Virus record (IMG/VR): IMGVR_UViG_3300031578_000005
Span: 62,001 to 126,000 of that record
DNA: 64,000 nt
Direction: 5' to 3' (one strand)
From: a virus
Below the pieces are notes generated by a model. The model was not told the DNA's origin and did no database searches. It worked only from the letters and a program-made list of their open reading frames with translations. Position 1 is the stretch's first letter. Every line of letters starts with the position of its first letter. Position numbers and translations under genes: made by a program. Of the stretch, positions 15,545-22,602 are shown in pieces.

Positions 15545-15659
15545 TAAGAAATAATGTATCTGGGACGGATACTAAAACTCGGAACGAACTGCCTACATTA
15601 GTAGGAGTGTTGACTTCCGAAGTCCAACCCATCAGTTTTGCTGTGGGTGGGTAGTTCAC
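15545..15659 (+). mobile_element. IS605-like right end / omega-RNA-like remnant, copy 2
   Basis: The 3' part at 15618-15658 has the layout GAAGTCCAACCCATCAG-TTTTG-CTGTGGGTGG-GTAGTTCAC, matching the right-end hairpin and terminal TTCAC typical of IS200/IS605 elements, where it also forms the 3' end of the TnpB guide RNA. About 75 nt of structured sequence precede it. No tnpB ORF lies directly upstream. Confidence 0.55.
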
Positions 15660-15695
15660 AAGTAAATAACATTATTAATTATACAAACATGAAAA

Positions 15696-15929
15696 GTGAT
15701 GAGGGTCCTAAGCAGAGAAAAAACAGCAACATTGTTCTTATTTTTAGGAACATTTTTCAACCCTTTGGGTTACGATGCCCTTTTAAAATGGCTAATGGAT
15801 ACGACAGGGAGTTATTGGTTTTCAATTTCTATTTTTTACCTGTTATCTCTATCATGCTTTATCTCATACTTTGCCTTGGCTAAGATAAATCCATTTAAAT
15901 TAATAAAAATTAGAAAAAATAAGAAATAA
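15696..15929 (+). CDS. Small membrane protein with two helices
   Basis: 77 aa. A hydrophobic helix at about residues 10-26 (TATLFLFLGTFFNPLGY) and another at 40-62 (FSISIFYLLSLSCFISYFAL), then a Lys/Arg-rich tail. Family not recognised by name. It lies between two IS605-like right ends, so it may be cargo or a bystander. Start at ATG 15696 (MMRVLS); an ATG-led shadow frame at 15638 is not coding. Confidence 0.55.
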   Translation: MMRVLSREKTATLFLFLGTFFNPLGYDALLKWLMDTTGSYWFSISIFYLLSLSCFISYFALAKINPFKLIKIRKNKK

Positions 15930-15979
15930 TTAGTAATAGTTATTTCTTATTTTTGTAATTTGTCAGTAATAAGACATTA

Positions 15980-16110
15980 AAACCTCGTTAGGGACTAACG
16001 AGTACACGAGTGGAGTAAAAGTAAGACTTCTAGCTCTTCAGAGCAGTAAGCAAATTGCTGTGAAACTCGAACCCCAATCCATCAGCTTTGCTGTAGGTGG
16101 GTGGTTCACA
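15980..16110 (+). mobile_element. IS605-like right end / omega-RNA-like remnant, copy 3
   Basis: CTCGTTA/TAACGAG hairpin at about 15984-16002, a GCAG/CTGC hairpin near 16044-16060, then ACCCCAATCCATCAGC-TTT-GCTGTAGGTGGGTGGTTCAC ending at 16108. Same terminal layout as copy 2, with intact TTCAC. The complete multi-hairpin body suggests a nearly full guide-RNA scaffold. No adjacent tnpB. Confidence 0.55.
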
Positions 16111-16131
16111 AAAATTGTTATATGAGAAAAC

Positions 16132-16205
16132 GTTCGGTTAGCATAATTGAATAATGCACGGCATTTCTAACGCTGCGACTACAGGTTTGAATCCTGTACC
16201 GAACA
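16132..16205 (+). tRNA. tRNA-Arg(TCT)
   Basis: Acceptor GTTCGGT/ACCGAAC perfect, D-stem GCAT/ATGC, anticodon arm CGGC/GCTG with loop TTTCTAA, TCT at 16166-16168, T-arm ACAGG/CCTGT, discriminator A. Confidence 0.82.
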
Positions 16206-16216
16206 CAATAAAAAAT

Positions 16217-16290
16217 ATATGTGTAGATCAATTGGATTAGTGCCTCACGTTCCTAAAGTGAATATTATGAATTCGAATCTCATTAGTTAA
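16217..16290 (+). tRNA. Degenerate tRNA-Arg(CCT)-like sequence
   Basis: Anticodon stem TCAC/GTGA with loop TTCCTAA (CCT at 16252-16254), D-arm GATCAATTGGATTAG and T-loop TTCGAAT are present, but the acceptor halves do not pair. Either decayed or needing end repair. A better CCT tRNA follows at 16334. Confidence 0.42.
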
Positions 16291-16333
16291 AACATGAATA
16301 TACTATTAGCGAGTCCCGTCTCCGTCACTAAAT

Positions 16334-16405
16334 GTTCCCATAGTTTAATTGGAAAAATTTGGATTTCCTAAATCTAAGACTCAGGTTCAACTCCTGATGG
16401 GAGCA
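16334..16405 (+). tRNA. tRNA-Arg(CCT)
   Basis: Acceptor GTTCCCA/TGGGAGC, anticodon stem TGGAT/ATCTA, loop TTCCTAA with CCT at 16367-16369, T-arm TCAGG/CCTGA with loop TTCAACT, discriminator A. Confidence 0.8.
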
Positions 16406-16436
16406 CAATAAATTTTAACAATTAAAACTTAAAAAG

Positions 16437-16712
16437 ATGAATATAATTAAAATTGAAAATGTAAAACAAATAACGGGGTTTCAAAATCGACTTGAGATCA
16501 AATCTGATTATAAGTATTCTTCAGAAAATTCGATAATGGCTATCTTAAGTGATGATGATATTAATAATGATAATTGCTTAGTTAAATTAAGAGGATATGT
16601 TATCAACATATTATTATTACCAAAAAGATATAAATATACTTTTAATGAAACTAAAACTGGTGAACTAATTGCAATACAATTAAGTAAAAATTGTGTTATT
16701 AGTTATTATTAA
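16437..16712 (+). CDS. Hypothetical protein, 91 aa
   Basis: Not recognised. Predicted mostly beta, with several hydrophobic strands (VKLRGYVINILLL) and no Cys pair, signal or membrane helix. It sits between tRNA-Arg(CCT) and tRNA-Arg(TCG), 4 nt before the latter's upstream flank, so it is probably part of the tRNA transcript. Confidence 0.6.
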   Translation: MNIIKIENVKQITGFQNRLEIKSDYKYSSENSIMAILSDDDINNDNCLVKLRGYVINILLLPKRYKYTFNETKTGELIAIQLSKNCVISYY

Positions 16713-16715
16713 CAT

Positions 16716-16787
16716 GTCCCCATAGTTTAATTGAAAAAATGAAAGTCTTCGAAACTTAGGATATCGGTTTGACTCCGGTTGGGGATA
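16716..16787 (+). tRNA. tRNA-Arg(TCG)
   Basis: Acceptor GTCCCCA/TGGGGAT, anticodon arm AAGT/ACTT with loop CTTCGAA, TCG at 16749-16751, T-arm ATCGG/CCGGT with loop TTTGACT, discriminator A. Confidence 0.8.
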
Positions 16788-16799
16788 CGAAATATAAAC

Positions 16800-16920
16800 G
16801 TCTCTATGGTGTAATTGAATAGTACAATTTTACGAAAATAAATATGTGCCTGTATCGCACTTCGCTACGAACGAAGAGAAGCGTAATTGGATACATGTGG
16901 GTTCGAGTCCCATCGGGCAT
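16800..16920 (+). tRNA. Composite tRNA-like structure with an Arg(ACG) anticodon arm
   Basis: The region has a D-arm-like segment (GGTGTAATTGAATAGTAC) at the 5' side, a perfect anticodon arm CTTCG-CTACGAA-CGAAG (ACG, about 16867-16869) and a normal T-arm (GTGGG/CCCAT) at the 3' side, but 121 nt in all. TGTATC/GATACA and CGC/GCG stems surround the ACG arm. Reads as two tRNA halves fused, or a tRNA with a structured insert. Function doubtful. Confidence 0.4.
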
Positions 16921-16942
16921 TCAAAAATAATTAATGTTATTT

Positions 16943-16970
16943 TGTAACAATATCAGATTATTTTCGTAAA
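16943..16970 (+). promoter_or_regulatory. Phage-type promoter variant TGTAAC-N16-CGTAAA
   Basis: TGTAAC 16943-16948 and CGTAAA 16965-16970, 24 nt before the gene at 16994. Confidence 0.6.
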
Positions 16971-16993
16971 ATTGTATAAATAAAAATTATATT

Positions 16994-17878
16994 ATGATAT
17001 CAAGAAGAGGTGGTTTAAAAGAACTGGCAATTTTCGATAATTTCGAAATTGATCGTAAGTTGCCAAAATATGCAAAAGATGATGCATCGGGTAAAAAAAG
17101 TAATAGCAATTTTATTAATTTTAATAATACCGGTGACTCAGAATCTGATGAAGGTGGTGTATGGCTGACAACGCAAACTACGAGTGGTAATGTTTCGATG
17201 AAACAACCATTTGGCGGTAACAGTTTTAGAAACAAATTAGTTAATTGGTTATTAAGAAAACCAAAAGTAATTGTGCCTGTTGCTAAAATTGGCGTAATTG
17301 AATTTTTCACCAATTTATCTAAATCATATACGGAATTAACACCAATTGCTGATATTGCTACACATTATAAAAATGCGTTGCTTCAAGCAAATAATATGGG
17401 ACAAACTGCATTGGTTGAAAAGCTCAAGAACCTTATTGATGTAGTGAGAGGTGAAGCACATTTAATTCAAATGAATTTAAGAAAATATGTTACAGAAAAA
17501 CAAGTAATTGATTTTTATGAACTTGTTGGTGAAGATAAGAATTTAAAACTGACATGGATTAAGAATTTTGGTAGAATTATTCCAGATGAGGTTTATGAGA
17601 TCAAAAAAAATGTTGATGAAAGAAATGTTTTTGATAATTACGTTATTCTTCACTATGATCCGGAAAATAATGGTGAAGCTTTAACTAAAGCAGAAATTGA
17701 AAAGAAAAAAGACCCGATATTATTTGGTGTAATAAAAAACAGTAAAAAACTTTATTATGTTGCTGACTGGAAAGATGATTATTGCGAATTAACATTAGAA
17801 GAAATGTTTACAAAACTAGGTGATAAGGTGTTGAAGATTAATAATAAAAACGTTAAAACATTTATTGATAAAGTATGA
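16994..17878 (+). CDS. Hypothetical protein, 294 aa
   Basis: Not recognised. Residues 1-60 are Ser/Asn/Gly/Asp-rich and probably disordered, with a WLTTQTTSGNVSM segment; the rest is mixed helix and strand, with a Lys-rich C-terminus. No membrane segment or catalytic motif. The stop overlaps the start of the bL12-like gene by 4 nt (ATGA), and a phage-type promoter lies upstream, so the two are co-expressed and translationally coupled. Confidence 0.72.
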   Translation: MISRRGGLKELAIFDNFEIDRKLPKYAKDDASGKKSNSNFINFNNTGDSESDEGGVWLTTQTTSGNVSMKQPFGGNSFRNKLVNWLLRKPKVIVPVAKIGVIEFFTNLSKSYTELTPIADIATHYKNALLQANNMGQTALVEKLKNLIDVVRGEAHLIQMNLRKYVTEKQVIDFYELVGEDKNLKLTWIKNFGRIIPDEVYEIKKNVDERNVFDNYVILHYDPENNGEALTKAEIEKKKDPILFGVIKNSKKLYYVADWKDDYCELTLEEMFTKLGDKVLKINNKNVKTFIDKV

Positions 17879-18231
17879 ATACAACAGTAACTAAATTAGC
17901 AAATAATATTTCAAAGTTAACGACAGAAGAAATTGATGAATTAAATACCGTGCTTATAAATATGGGAATCGCATCAAATATTTATAAGTATTCAAATGGA
18001 ATTATTAATAATTCTCAATCAACGGCATATAATGTTTATCTCACAAGTGCTGGTGATAAAAAAATACTTATGGTCAAAACGCTTAAAGAATTATTTGGTA
18101 TTGGACTTAGAGAAGCTAAGGATATTATTGATAGTATACCTTGTCTTTTAGCTGAAGATGTTTCAATTGACATTGCTGAAGCATATAAAAATGATATCGA
18201 AAGTATTGGTGGTAAGATTGAAATAAAATAA
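17875..18231 (+). CDS. Ribosomal protein bL12-like protein
   Basis: 118 aa, close to full-length bL12 (about 120). The C-terminal part matches the bL12 globular domain: YNVYLTSAGDKKILMVKTL, then GIGLREAKDIIDSIP, then DIAEAYKNDIESIGGKIEIK. The N-terminal ISKLTTEEIDELNTVL resembles the dimerisation domain, and an Asn/Ser-rich linker joins them. On ribosomes bL12 recruits translation factors. A phage copy may be built into host ribosomes to favour phage mRNA (inference). Phage-encoded bL12 has been reported in metagenomes. Overlaps the preceding gene by 4 nt. Confidence 0.78.
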   Translation: MNTTVTKLANNISKLTTEEIDELNTVLINMGIASNIYKYSNGIINNSQSTAYNVYLTSAGDKKILMVKTLKELFGIGLREAKDIIDSIPCLLAEDVSIDIAEAYKNDIESIGGKIEIK

Positions 18232-18237
18232 TATATA

Positions 18238-18582
18238 ATGAAAAAATATTTATTTGTTGGTGAAAAACGCTCAAATACTGCAATTCGAATGAATGTGACA
18301 TGGATAGATAAAAAATTAAGTGCAGGACATTTATCAAAAGCGGTTGAAAATATTGGGATTAATTGGGATGAATGTGCATTCAAAAACGTATTTGAAGACA
18401 ATATCGAGGATATTGCATCTTTTGATGGTATTATTATTGCAATGGGCAGAAAGGTTGAGAAAGAACTTAAAAAATATCAAATTAAACATGAATTTATATT
18501 TCATCCCGCAACGCGTGGCGAAGTTAGAAACATTGAAAAATATAAACAACATGTCAAAGATAGAATAGGGCATATCGTATGA
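18238..18582 (+). CDS. Hypothetical protein, possibly uracil-DNA-glycosylase-like fold
   Basis: 114 aa. KKYLFVGEKRSNTA at the start, FDGIIIAMGRKVEKEL in the middle and FIFHPATRGEVRN near the end recall the order of motifs in small UDG-superfamily proteins (GE.P at the start, a G-rich middle strand, then HP). It lacks a clear catalytic Asp/Asn, so the link is weak. Starts 6 nt after the bL12-like gene; ends just before tRNA-Ser. Confidence 0.45.
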   Translation: MKKYLFVGEKRSNTAIRMNVTWIDKKLSAGHLSKAVENIGINWDECAFKNVFEDNIEDIASFDGIIIAMGRKVEKELKKYQIKHEFIFHPATRGEVRNIEKYKQHVKDRIGHIV

Positions 18583-18601
18583 CTATTTCACACTCTAATA
18601 T

Positions 18602-18692
18602 GGAAGATTGCCAGAGCTGGTTGATTGGGACACCCCGCTAAGGTGTTGTACAACTTAGACTTGTACCGTGGGTTCGAATCCCACATCTTCCT
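18602..18692 (+). tRNA. tRNA-Ser(GCT)
   Basis: Acceptor GGAAGAT/ATCTTCC, anticodon stem ACACC/GGTGT perfect, GCT at 18637-18639, long variable arm (TTGTAC-like hairpin), T-arm GTGGG/CCCAC. Position 33 is C. Confidence 0.86.
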
Positions 18693-18722
18693 CTTGGTTG
18701 TTTTTGTACTCTCATTGTTTTT

Positions 18723-18971
18723 ATGGAAAAGCACAATTATGGAAATTATGCTGAATATTTTACTAAGCATTTTAGTATTTATTACCAAACAAAATGTATG
18801 TGGGAATATGATAGAGTCGTAATTAAATTCAAACAAAATGATGAATTACTTGAAAGAATTAATCATTTGGGTGCTAATGGGTGGGAAATTATAAGTTATA
18901 TTGAAAATACACCAAAAAAATTTAGTGATTCTTGGGAAAGTACTATACTTATAAAAAGAAAATTAAAATAA
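18723..18971 (+). CDS. DUF4177-like small protein
   Basis: 82 aa. The pattern WEYDRVVIKF...LLERINHLGANGWEIISYI...STILIKRKLK is that of DUF4177: a central L-x-x-L-G-x-x-GWE between two strands. Function of the family is unknown. A looser relative is at 27689-27919. Confidence 0.65.
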   Translation: MEKHNYGNYAEYFTKHFSIYYQTKCMWEYDRVVIKFKQNDELLERINHLGANGWEIISYIENTPKKFSDSWESTILIKRKLK

Positions 18972-18978
18972 AACCAGT

Positions 18979-19389
18979 ATGAAACTATTAGATGAAATTA
19001 AAGACATAATAAACCAGTATAACTTAACTCCATTAATTTTACCCGATGGTTATAAAAATGTGTATCAATACATCAATGATAATCCCAAAGCATTGGATGA
19101 ATTTAAATCAGAAATTTCCGATTCAGAATTATATTTAAAATATAAAAAATATATTCCTAAAGGTTGGTATGGTTTTGATATTGGTCAACCAATAATATCG
19201 TCATGGTCAGTAATTATTGATAAGATATTAGAAATTTGTGTAATAAACGATAATGATTTTGAGATTCATCAAATCAAACTAAAATTTGGCGGAATTCGAT
19301 TTTATGTTCAAAGTAATGCAATTGAAGATATTTTCGAAATTGATGATTATATTGAAAATAATTTATATGATGAAGCATTAATTTATTAA
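18979..19389 (+). CDS. Hypothetical protein, 136 aa
   Basis: Not recognised. Helical first half, then KGWYGFDIGQPIISSW and IKLKFGGIRFYVQSNA, which read as a compact alpha/beta domain. Acidic C-terminus. Seven nt after the DUF4177-like gene and 9 nt before the ART-like gene: one transcription unit. Confidence 0.65.
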   Translation: MKLLDEIKDIINQYNLTPLILPDGYKNVYQYINDNPKALDEFKSEISDSELYLKYKKYIPKGWYGFDIGQPIISSWSVIIDKILEICVINDNDFEIHQIKLKFGGIRFYVQSNAIEDIFEIDDYIENNLYDEALIY

Positions 19390-19398
19390 CATATTACA

Positions 19399-20004
19399 AT
19401 GAATATTATATCCGAAATAATTAAAGAAGAATTTTCGAAATTATTTGAGAACGAAATCATTCCCCCAGACATCCCCAATACAATGAATTTTTGGCATGGT
19501 GGTAATCTTGACGATTACAATGATATTATCTCACAAAAGAATGGAAGATATGAATATGGTGCGGGATTATATGCCACAACACATTATGATACAGCAAAAA
19601 AATACTCAAAAGGTAGCAGAAAGTTGTATTTAATTACAATTGAAAACGGTGTCGATATCAACAAAGCCCAATTAAATATTGAAGATGTTAAAATTTTTAT
19701 TAATACGTATTTAATTGGTGGCATGAGAAAAATAATATGGAATAGATATCAACCATACATAAAAGATGATGTAATTAATGCTGGTATTTTTAATAATGTC
19801 ATTTTAAATGAAAAAGCAATCAAATCAACAAATACAAGATATTTACGAGAATTTTATGTCAATAATGGTATTGATTATGAGATAATTAATAATGCCTATG
19901 GTTGGGGGGAAAAAATGATGGTATTATATAATATGAAAAAAATTATTAATGTCATCACAATTAAACCAACAGATAAAATCACTAAATATGATTTGTTAAA
20001 ATAA
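19399..20004 (+). CDS. ADP-ribosyltransferase-like protein with virion-leader-like N-terminus
   Basis: 201 aa. H33 in FWHGG, the GAGLYATTHYDTAKKYSKG segment (G54-Y58) and E171 in WGEKMMVLYNMKKI match the H-Y-E order of PARP/diphtheria-type ADP-ribosyltransferase folds. These enzymes move ADP-ribose from NAD+ to proteins, DNA or RNA. Residues 1-19 (ISEIIKEEFSKLFENE) form an amphipathic acidic leader like the capsid-targeting leaders of T4-type phages, where the Alt ADP-ribosyltransferase is packaged and injected. That parallel is inference. Its last codons carry one copy of a 34-bp direct repeat. Confidence 0.6.
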   Translation: MNIISEIIKEEFSKLFENEIIPPDIPNTMNFWHGGNLDDYNDIISQKNGRYEYGAGLYATTHYDTAKKYSKGSRKLYLITIENGVDINKAQLNIEDVKIFINTYLIGGMRKIIWNRYQPYIKDDVINAGIFNNVILNEKAIKSTNTRYLREFYVNNGIDYEIINNAYGWGEKMMVLYNMKKIINVITIKPTDKITKYDLLK

Positions 20005-20015
20005 ATTATTGATAT
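19982..20015. repeat. 34-bp direct repeat, left copy
   Basis: Identical to 20811-20844. This copy spans the last codons and stop of the ART-like gene, so it is the ancestral one; the interval between copies (829 bp) holds a tRNA-like relic and two leftward genes. Confidence 0.9.
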
Positions 20016-20050
20016 ATTGAAAAACTATTAATATAGTAAAAACACATTAC

Positions 20051-20127
20051 GAATTAGAGTGGTCTATCTCACCAGTCTCATAAGCTGGACTACCCATAAG
20101 GTAACCGTCCGGGATTCTGGCTAAATC
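20051..20127 (+). tRNA. tRNA-Met(CAT)-like relic
   Basis: Anticodon arm CCAGT-CTCATAA-GCTGG is good (CAT), acceptor GAATTAG/CTAAATC pairs 6 of 7, and TACC/GGTA could be a variable hairpin. No recognisable T-loop. Probably non-functional, carried inside the inserted segment. Confidence 0.35.
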
Positions 20128-20192
20128 CAATTAACGACAAAAACGTTAATGCTATTGTTATTGCTATGTTTTTCATACTTAAATAACTTAAA

Positions 20193-20438
20193 TTAAATTA
20201 TTATTTCAGCTTCATCCTTAAATTGTAATTTGGATATGTCTGTAATAACGTTTCCCTTGCCATCAAGCGTAGCTACCTGAACATTTTTAATAGGAATATT
20301 GTCCACAACCGAAGCCGGAAATACCCAACTACTACTGACTAATTCAGGAATGGGTCTAAACACGTTTAGGATAGTCTTAAGTAAACCCCCTGAACGCTTT
20401 CCCAAATTACCTAATTTGCCAAATTGTATAAACTGCAT
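20193..20438 (-). CDS. Small leftward protein, probably virion-associated
   Basis: 81 aa. The N-terminus MQFIQFGKLGNLGKRSGGLL is Gly/Lys-rich; the C-terminus is strand-forming and acidic. Not recognised. It follows the 107-aa leftward gene by 9 nt; both lie between the 34-bp direct repeats, opposite to their neighbours. Structural-protein character is inferred from its partner. Confidence 0.6.
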   Translation of the reverse strand: MQFIQFGKLGNLGKRSGGLLKTILNVFRPIPELVSSSWVFPASVVDNIPIKNVQVATLDGKGNVITDISKLQFKDEAEIII

Positions 20439-20447
20439 ATTTTTATT

Positions 20448-20771
20448 CTATAGCATTGGTATTATATTTAATGTCACTGATCCAATCACAGCAATTTGAT
20501 TACCGGCAGGTAAACTTAAATATGTTTCAACATCGCCAAGTAATCTAGCACCAGTATTTGTTGTAACTACGGGGTTACCACCAATTTTTATATAACAATC
20601 ATCAGTAGGTAATAATCTAATAATTTTGCTTGTAGTGTATCCCGAAAATTGTACGGAGGTACCAGTACTGGTTAAATTATATACATTATTTGTATCCCAA
20701 GAGCCTACTTGAAATTCCCTATTATTTCCATCATATGGAACATATGAATTAACTTCATTTTCTTTTAACAT
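20448..20771 (-). CDS. Leftward beta-rich protein, probably a virion decoration or fibre component
   Basis: 107 aa, nearly all beta, Thr/Asn/Gly-rich. LLPTDDCYIKIGGNPVVTTNTGARLLGDVETYLSLPAG followed by IAVIGSV resembles small jelly-roll proteins found near phage structural genes. That likeness comes from memory, not a search. Start at 20771 (MLKENEVNSY). First gene of the inserted two-gene leftward module. Confidence 0.62.
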   Translation of the reverse strand: MLKENEVNSYVPYDGNNREFQVGSWDTNNVYNLTSTGTSVQFSGYTTSKIIRLLPTDDCYIKIGGNPVVTTNTGARLLGDVETYLSLPAGNQIAVIGSVTLNIIPML

Positions 20772-20810
20772 TCTGTGTAAATTTTATATAATATCATATA
20801 TAAATACAAA

Positions 20811-20844
20811 CTAAATATGATTTGTTAAAATAAATTATTGATAT
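20811..20844. repeat. 34-bp direct repeat, right copy
   Basis: Identical to 19982-20015. Lies just before the phage-type promoter at 20848, which before the insertion would have followed the ART-like gene. Confidence 0.9.
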
Positions 20845-20847
20845 TAT

Positions 20848-20876
20848 TGTAACATTGATAATTTATTTACGTATAA
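20848..20876 (+). promoter_or_regulatory. Phage-type promoter TGTAAC-N16-CGTATAA
   Basis: TGTAAC 20848-20853, CGTATAA 20870-20876; ATG of the next gene 14 nt on. Confidence 0.75.
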
Positions 20877-20890
20877 CAAATAAAAATAAA

Positions 20891-21190
20891 ATGAGAAGTA
20901 CTGAACTAAAAGTTGAAATCACTGAATTATTCATGGCAAAAGCAGATTTTGACAGGCGATTTTACGGAACCGTAAAAAGGGAAATTGATGAAGATGGTAA
21001 TACAATTCTTTATGGTAAAATTTTAGTGAAAAATGATATCCATAATGGATATATATACGGCACAGCAGTGGATAATTATGAATTATCAAAAAACTTGGAT
21101 AAGCTAGTTAAGATGATTCTTGATGAAAATCTTCATGATAACAAAAGTGTTGTCATTAACGGAAAAATGTTTGAATATAATCTGAATTAA
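20891..21190 (+). CDS. Hypothetical protein, 99 aa
   Basis: Not recognised. Start placed at ATG 20891 because the upstream in-frame codon at 20855 lies inside the promoter. MRSTELKVEITELF... then GTVKREIDEDGNTILYGKILVKN, a small alpha/beta protein with beta-hairpin character and an acidic helix. First gene after a phage-type promoter. Confidence 0.65.
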   Translation: MRSTELKVEITELFMAKADFDRRFYGTVKREIDEDGNTILYGKILVKNDIHNGYIYGTAVDNYELSKNLDKLVKMILDENLHDNKSVVINGKMFEYNLN

Positions 21191-21215
21191 GAACAAATAG
21201 TAAACCATAGAAATT

Positions 21216-21425
21216 ATGAATAAATCGAAAACATTTAAAGTAGCACAAGGCAATGAAATTTTACCGTGTGTTATCAGCCATAATTCTGAAATAGTGGTAT
21301 GTGGTTGTGGTTGGAAAGGACATGAAACTGAGTTAAAAACAAAAAAAGTAACTATAATAGCAAACTGCCCCGAAGATATTGAAGTATGTCCCAAATGTGA
21401 AAGCGAATGGTTGACATTCTACTAA
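21216..21425 (+). CDS. Small zinc-ribbon protein
   Basis: 69 aa. Cys residues at CGCGW in the middle and CPKC near the end form a likely Zn ribbon; GWKGHETEL lies between. Could bind nucleic acid or protein. No family name assigned. Confidence 0.65.
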   Translation: MNKSKTFKVAQGNEILPCVISHNSEIVVCGCGWKGHETELKTKKVTIIANCPEDIEVCPKCESEWLTFY

Positions 21426-21650
21426 TTATGGTTGTTAACTGTACGCAGGTTTGATTAGTTGCATGAAAACGGCAAAAGATTAAATTGAAATACTGATGAT
21501 AAGTTGAGTTTAAAACTTTTTTAGAAGCAGGAAAAAGAAATTAACTAAGTCTATTGTTATAAATTAATTGAATTAATATTATTTTTCTTGCAATTAATTA
21601 AAATTAGTATTAGTTTTACGGAAAATAATTACAATACAATAAATAACAAT

Positions 21651-21896
21651 ATGGGAGAAAATATCGAATTACAAGATGTAGAAGTAATTGAAAATTCACT
21701 AGATACCGTAGATACTGTGCCAGTAGAACTTTCAGAAGAAGAAAAACAATTGATTGAACGCAAACAACGTATTCAAGAAATAATCACAGCTAAAAATATT
21801 AGCAAACCCAAAAAGCATTATGGTGTTAAATATAAAAAAGAACGTCAGAAAAAAAATAAACAAACAAAAAAATCACGTAGAGCAAATCGTAAATAA
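21651..21896 (+). CDS. Small protein with acidic N-half and highly basic tail
   Basis: 81 aa from MGENIELQD (the longer frame from 21588 uses an unlikely start). Acidic first half, a helix ELSEEEKQLIERKQRIQEI, then a Lys/Arg-rich tail that suggests nucleic-acid binding. Stop 1 nt before the next ATG. Confidence 0.62.
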   Translation: MGENIELQDVEVIENSLDTVDTVPVELSEEEKQLIERKQRIQEIITAKNISKPKKHYGVKYKKERQKKNKQTKKSRRANRK

Positions 21897-21897
21897 T

Positions 21898-22245
21898 ATG
21901 GGACAATCACCATACTCAGAAACCGATTTGAATAACTATGTATACGTAGTACCAAATAGTCATTTTTGGACTGATTTGAATCAATTAACCAATGCTTTAG
22001 AGATTGATCCGCCATCTAAAGAATATATATTAATTGGACTTGATAATACCATTAAAAACGGATATGATATTCAGTTAATTAATTCTGATATAAAACATGA
22101 TACACCAGTAGTTAAATCAGTTAATGATATTATTAATTACATTAATGATGATAAGACCTATAGCAATAATATTCTATTCTTAATGCTTAACTATATGATA
22201 CATTTTGGATATAATCTAGTTAAAACCACTGCAAATGAATATTGA
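21898..22245 (+). CDS. Hypothetical protein, 115 aa
   Basis: Not recognised. Start at ATG 21898 (MGQSPYSETDLN) directly after the preceding stop. Mixed alpha/beta with no motif; overlaps the next gene by 11 nt, so translation is coupled. Confidence 0.65.
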   Translation: MGQSPYSETDLNNYVYVVPNSHFWTDLNQLTNALEIDPPSKEYILIGLDNTIKNGYDIQLINSDIKHDTPVVKSVNDIINYINDDKTYSNNILFLMLNYMIHFGYNLVKTTANEY

Positions 22246-22591
22246 TCTTAATAGTACGTATTGGGATAGACTAAAGGGTTATGTCACAAAACTACGGGTA
22301 GATGCCCGTTGGGTATTACGTGATAATATCACCAATAAATCATATGGATCATTAAGAATTGTTTCACATCCAGATTTGCCACCCGGACATTTACGTGCAT
22401 TTTTTACATATGTGGTGACAATAACCCCTAAGACTAGGGAGGAAAAGATTCAAACAATTGAAGATTATCAAATGGAAATTACTGAACTTGAAGTTTATTC
22501 AATTGAAGATAGCATTAACACTGAAAATAAAACATATGAAGCACCATATAAAGAACTTGAAGAAATGTTTGGTGTAAAAGTATTTGAATAA
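22235..22591 (+). CDS. Hypothetical protein, 118 aa
   Basis: Not recognised. Basic first half (GYVTKLRVDARWVLRDN), acidic C-terminus. Overlaps the preceding gene by 11 nt and precedes the kinase/nucleotidase fusion by 11 nt, so it probably shares an operon with nucleotide metabolism. Confidence 0.65.
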   Translation: MNIDLNSTYWDRLKGYVTKLRVDARWVLRDNITNKSYGSLRIVSHPDLPPGHLRAFFTYVVTITPKTREEKIQTIEDYQMEITELEVYSIEDSINTENKTYEAPYKELEEMFGVKVFE

Positions 22592-22602
22592 TAGCATACC
22601 AA

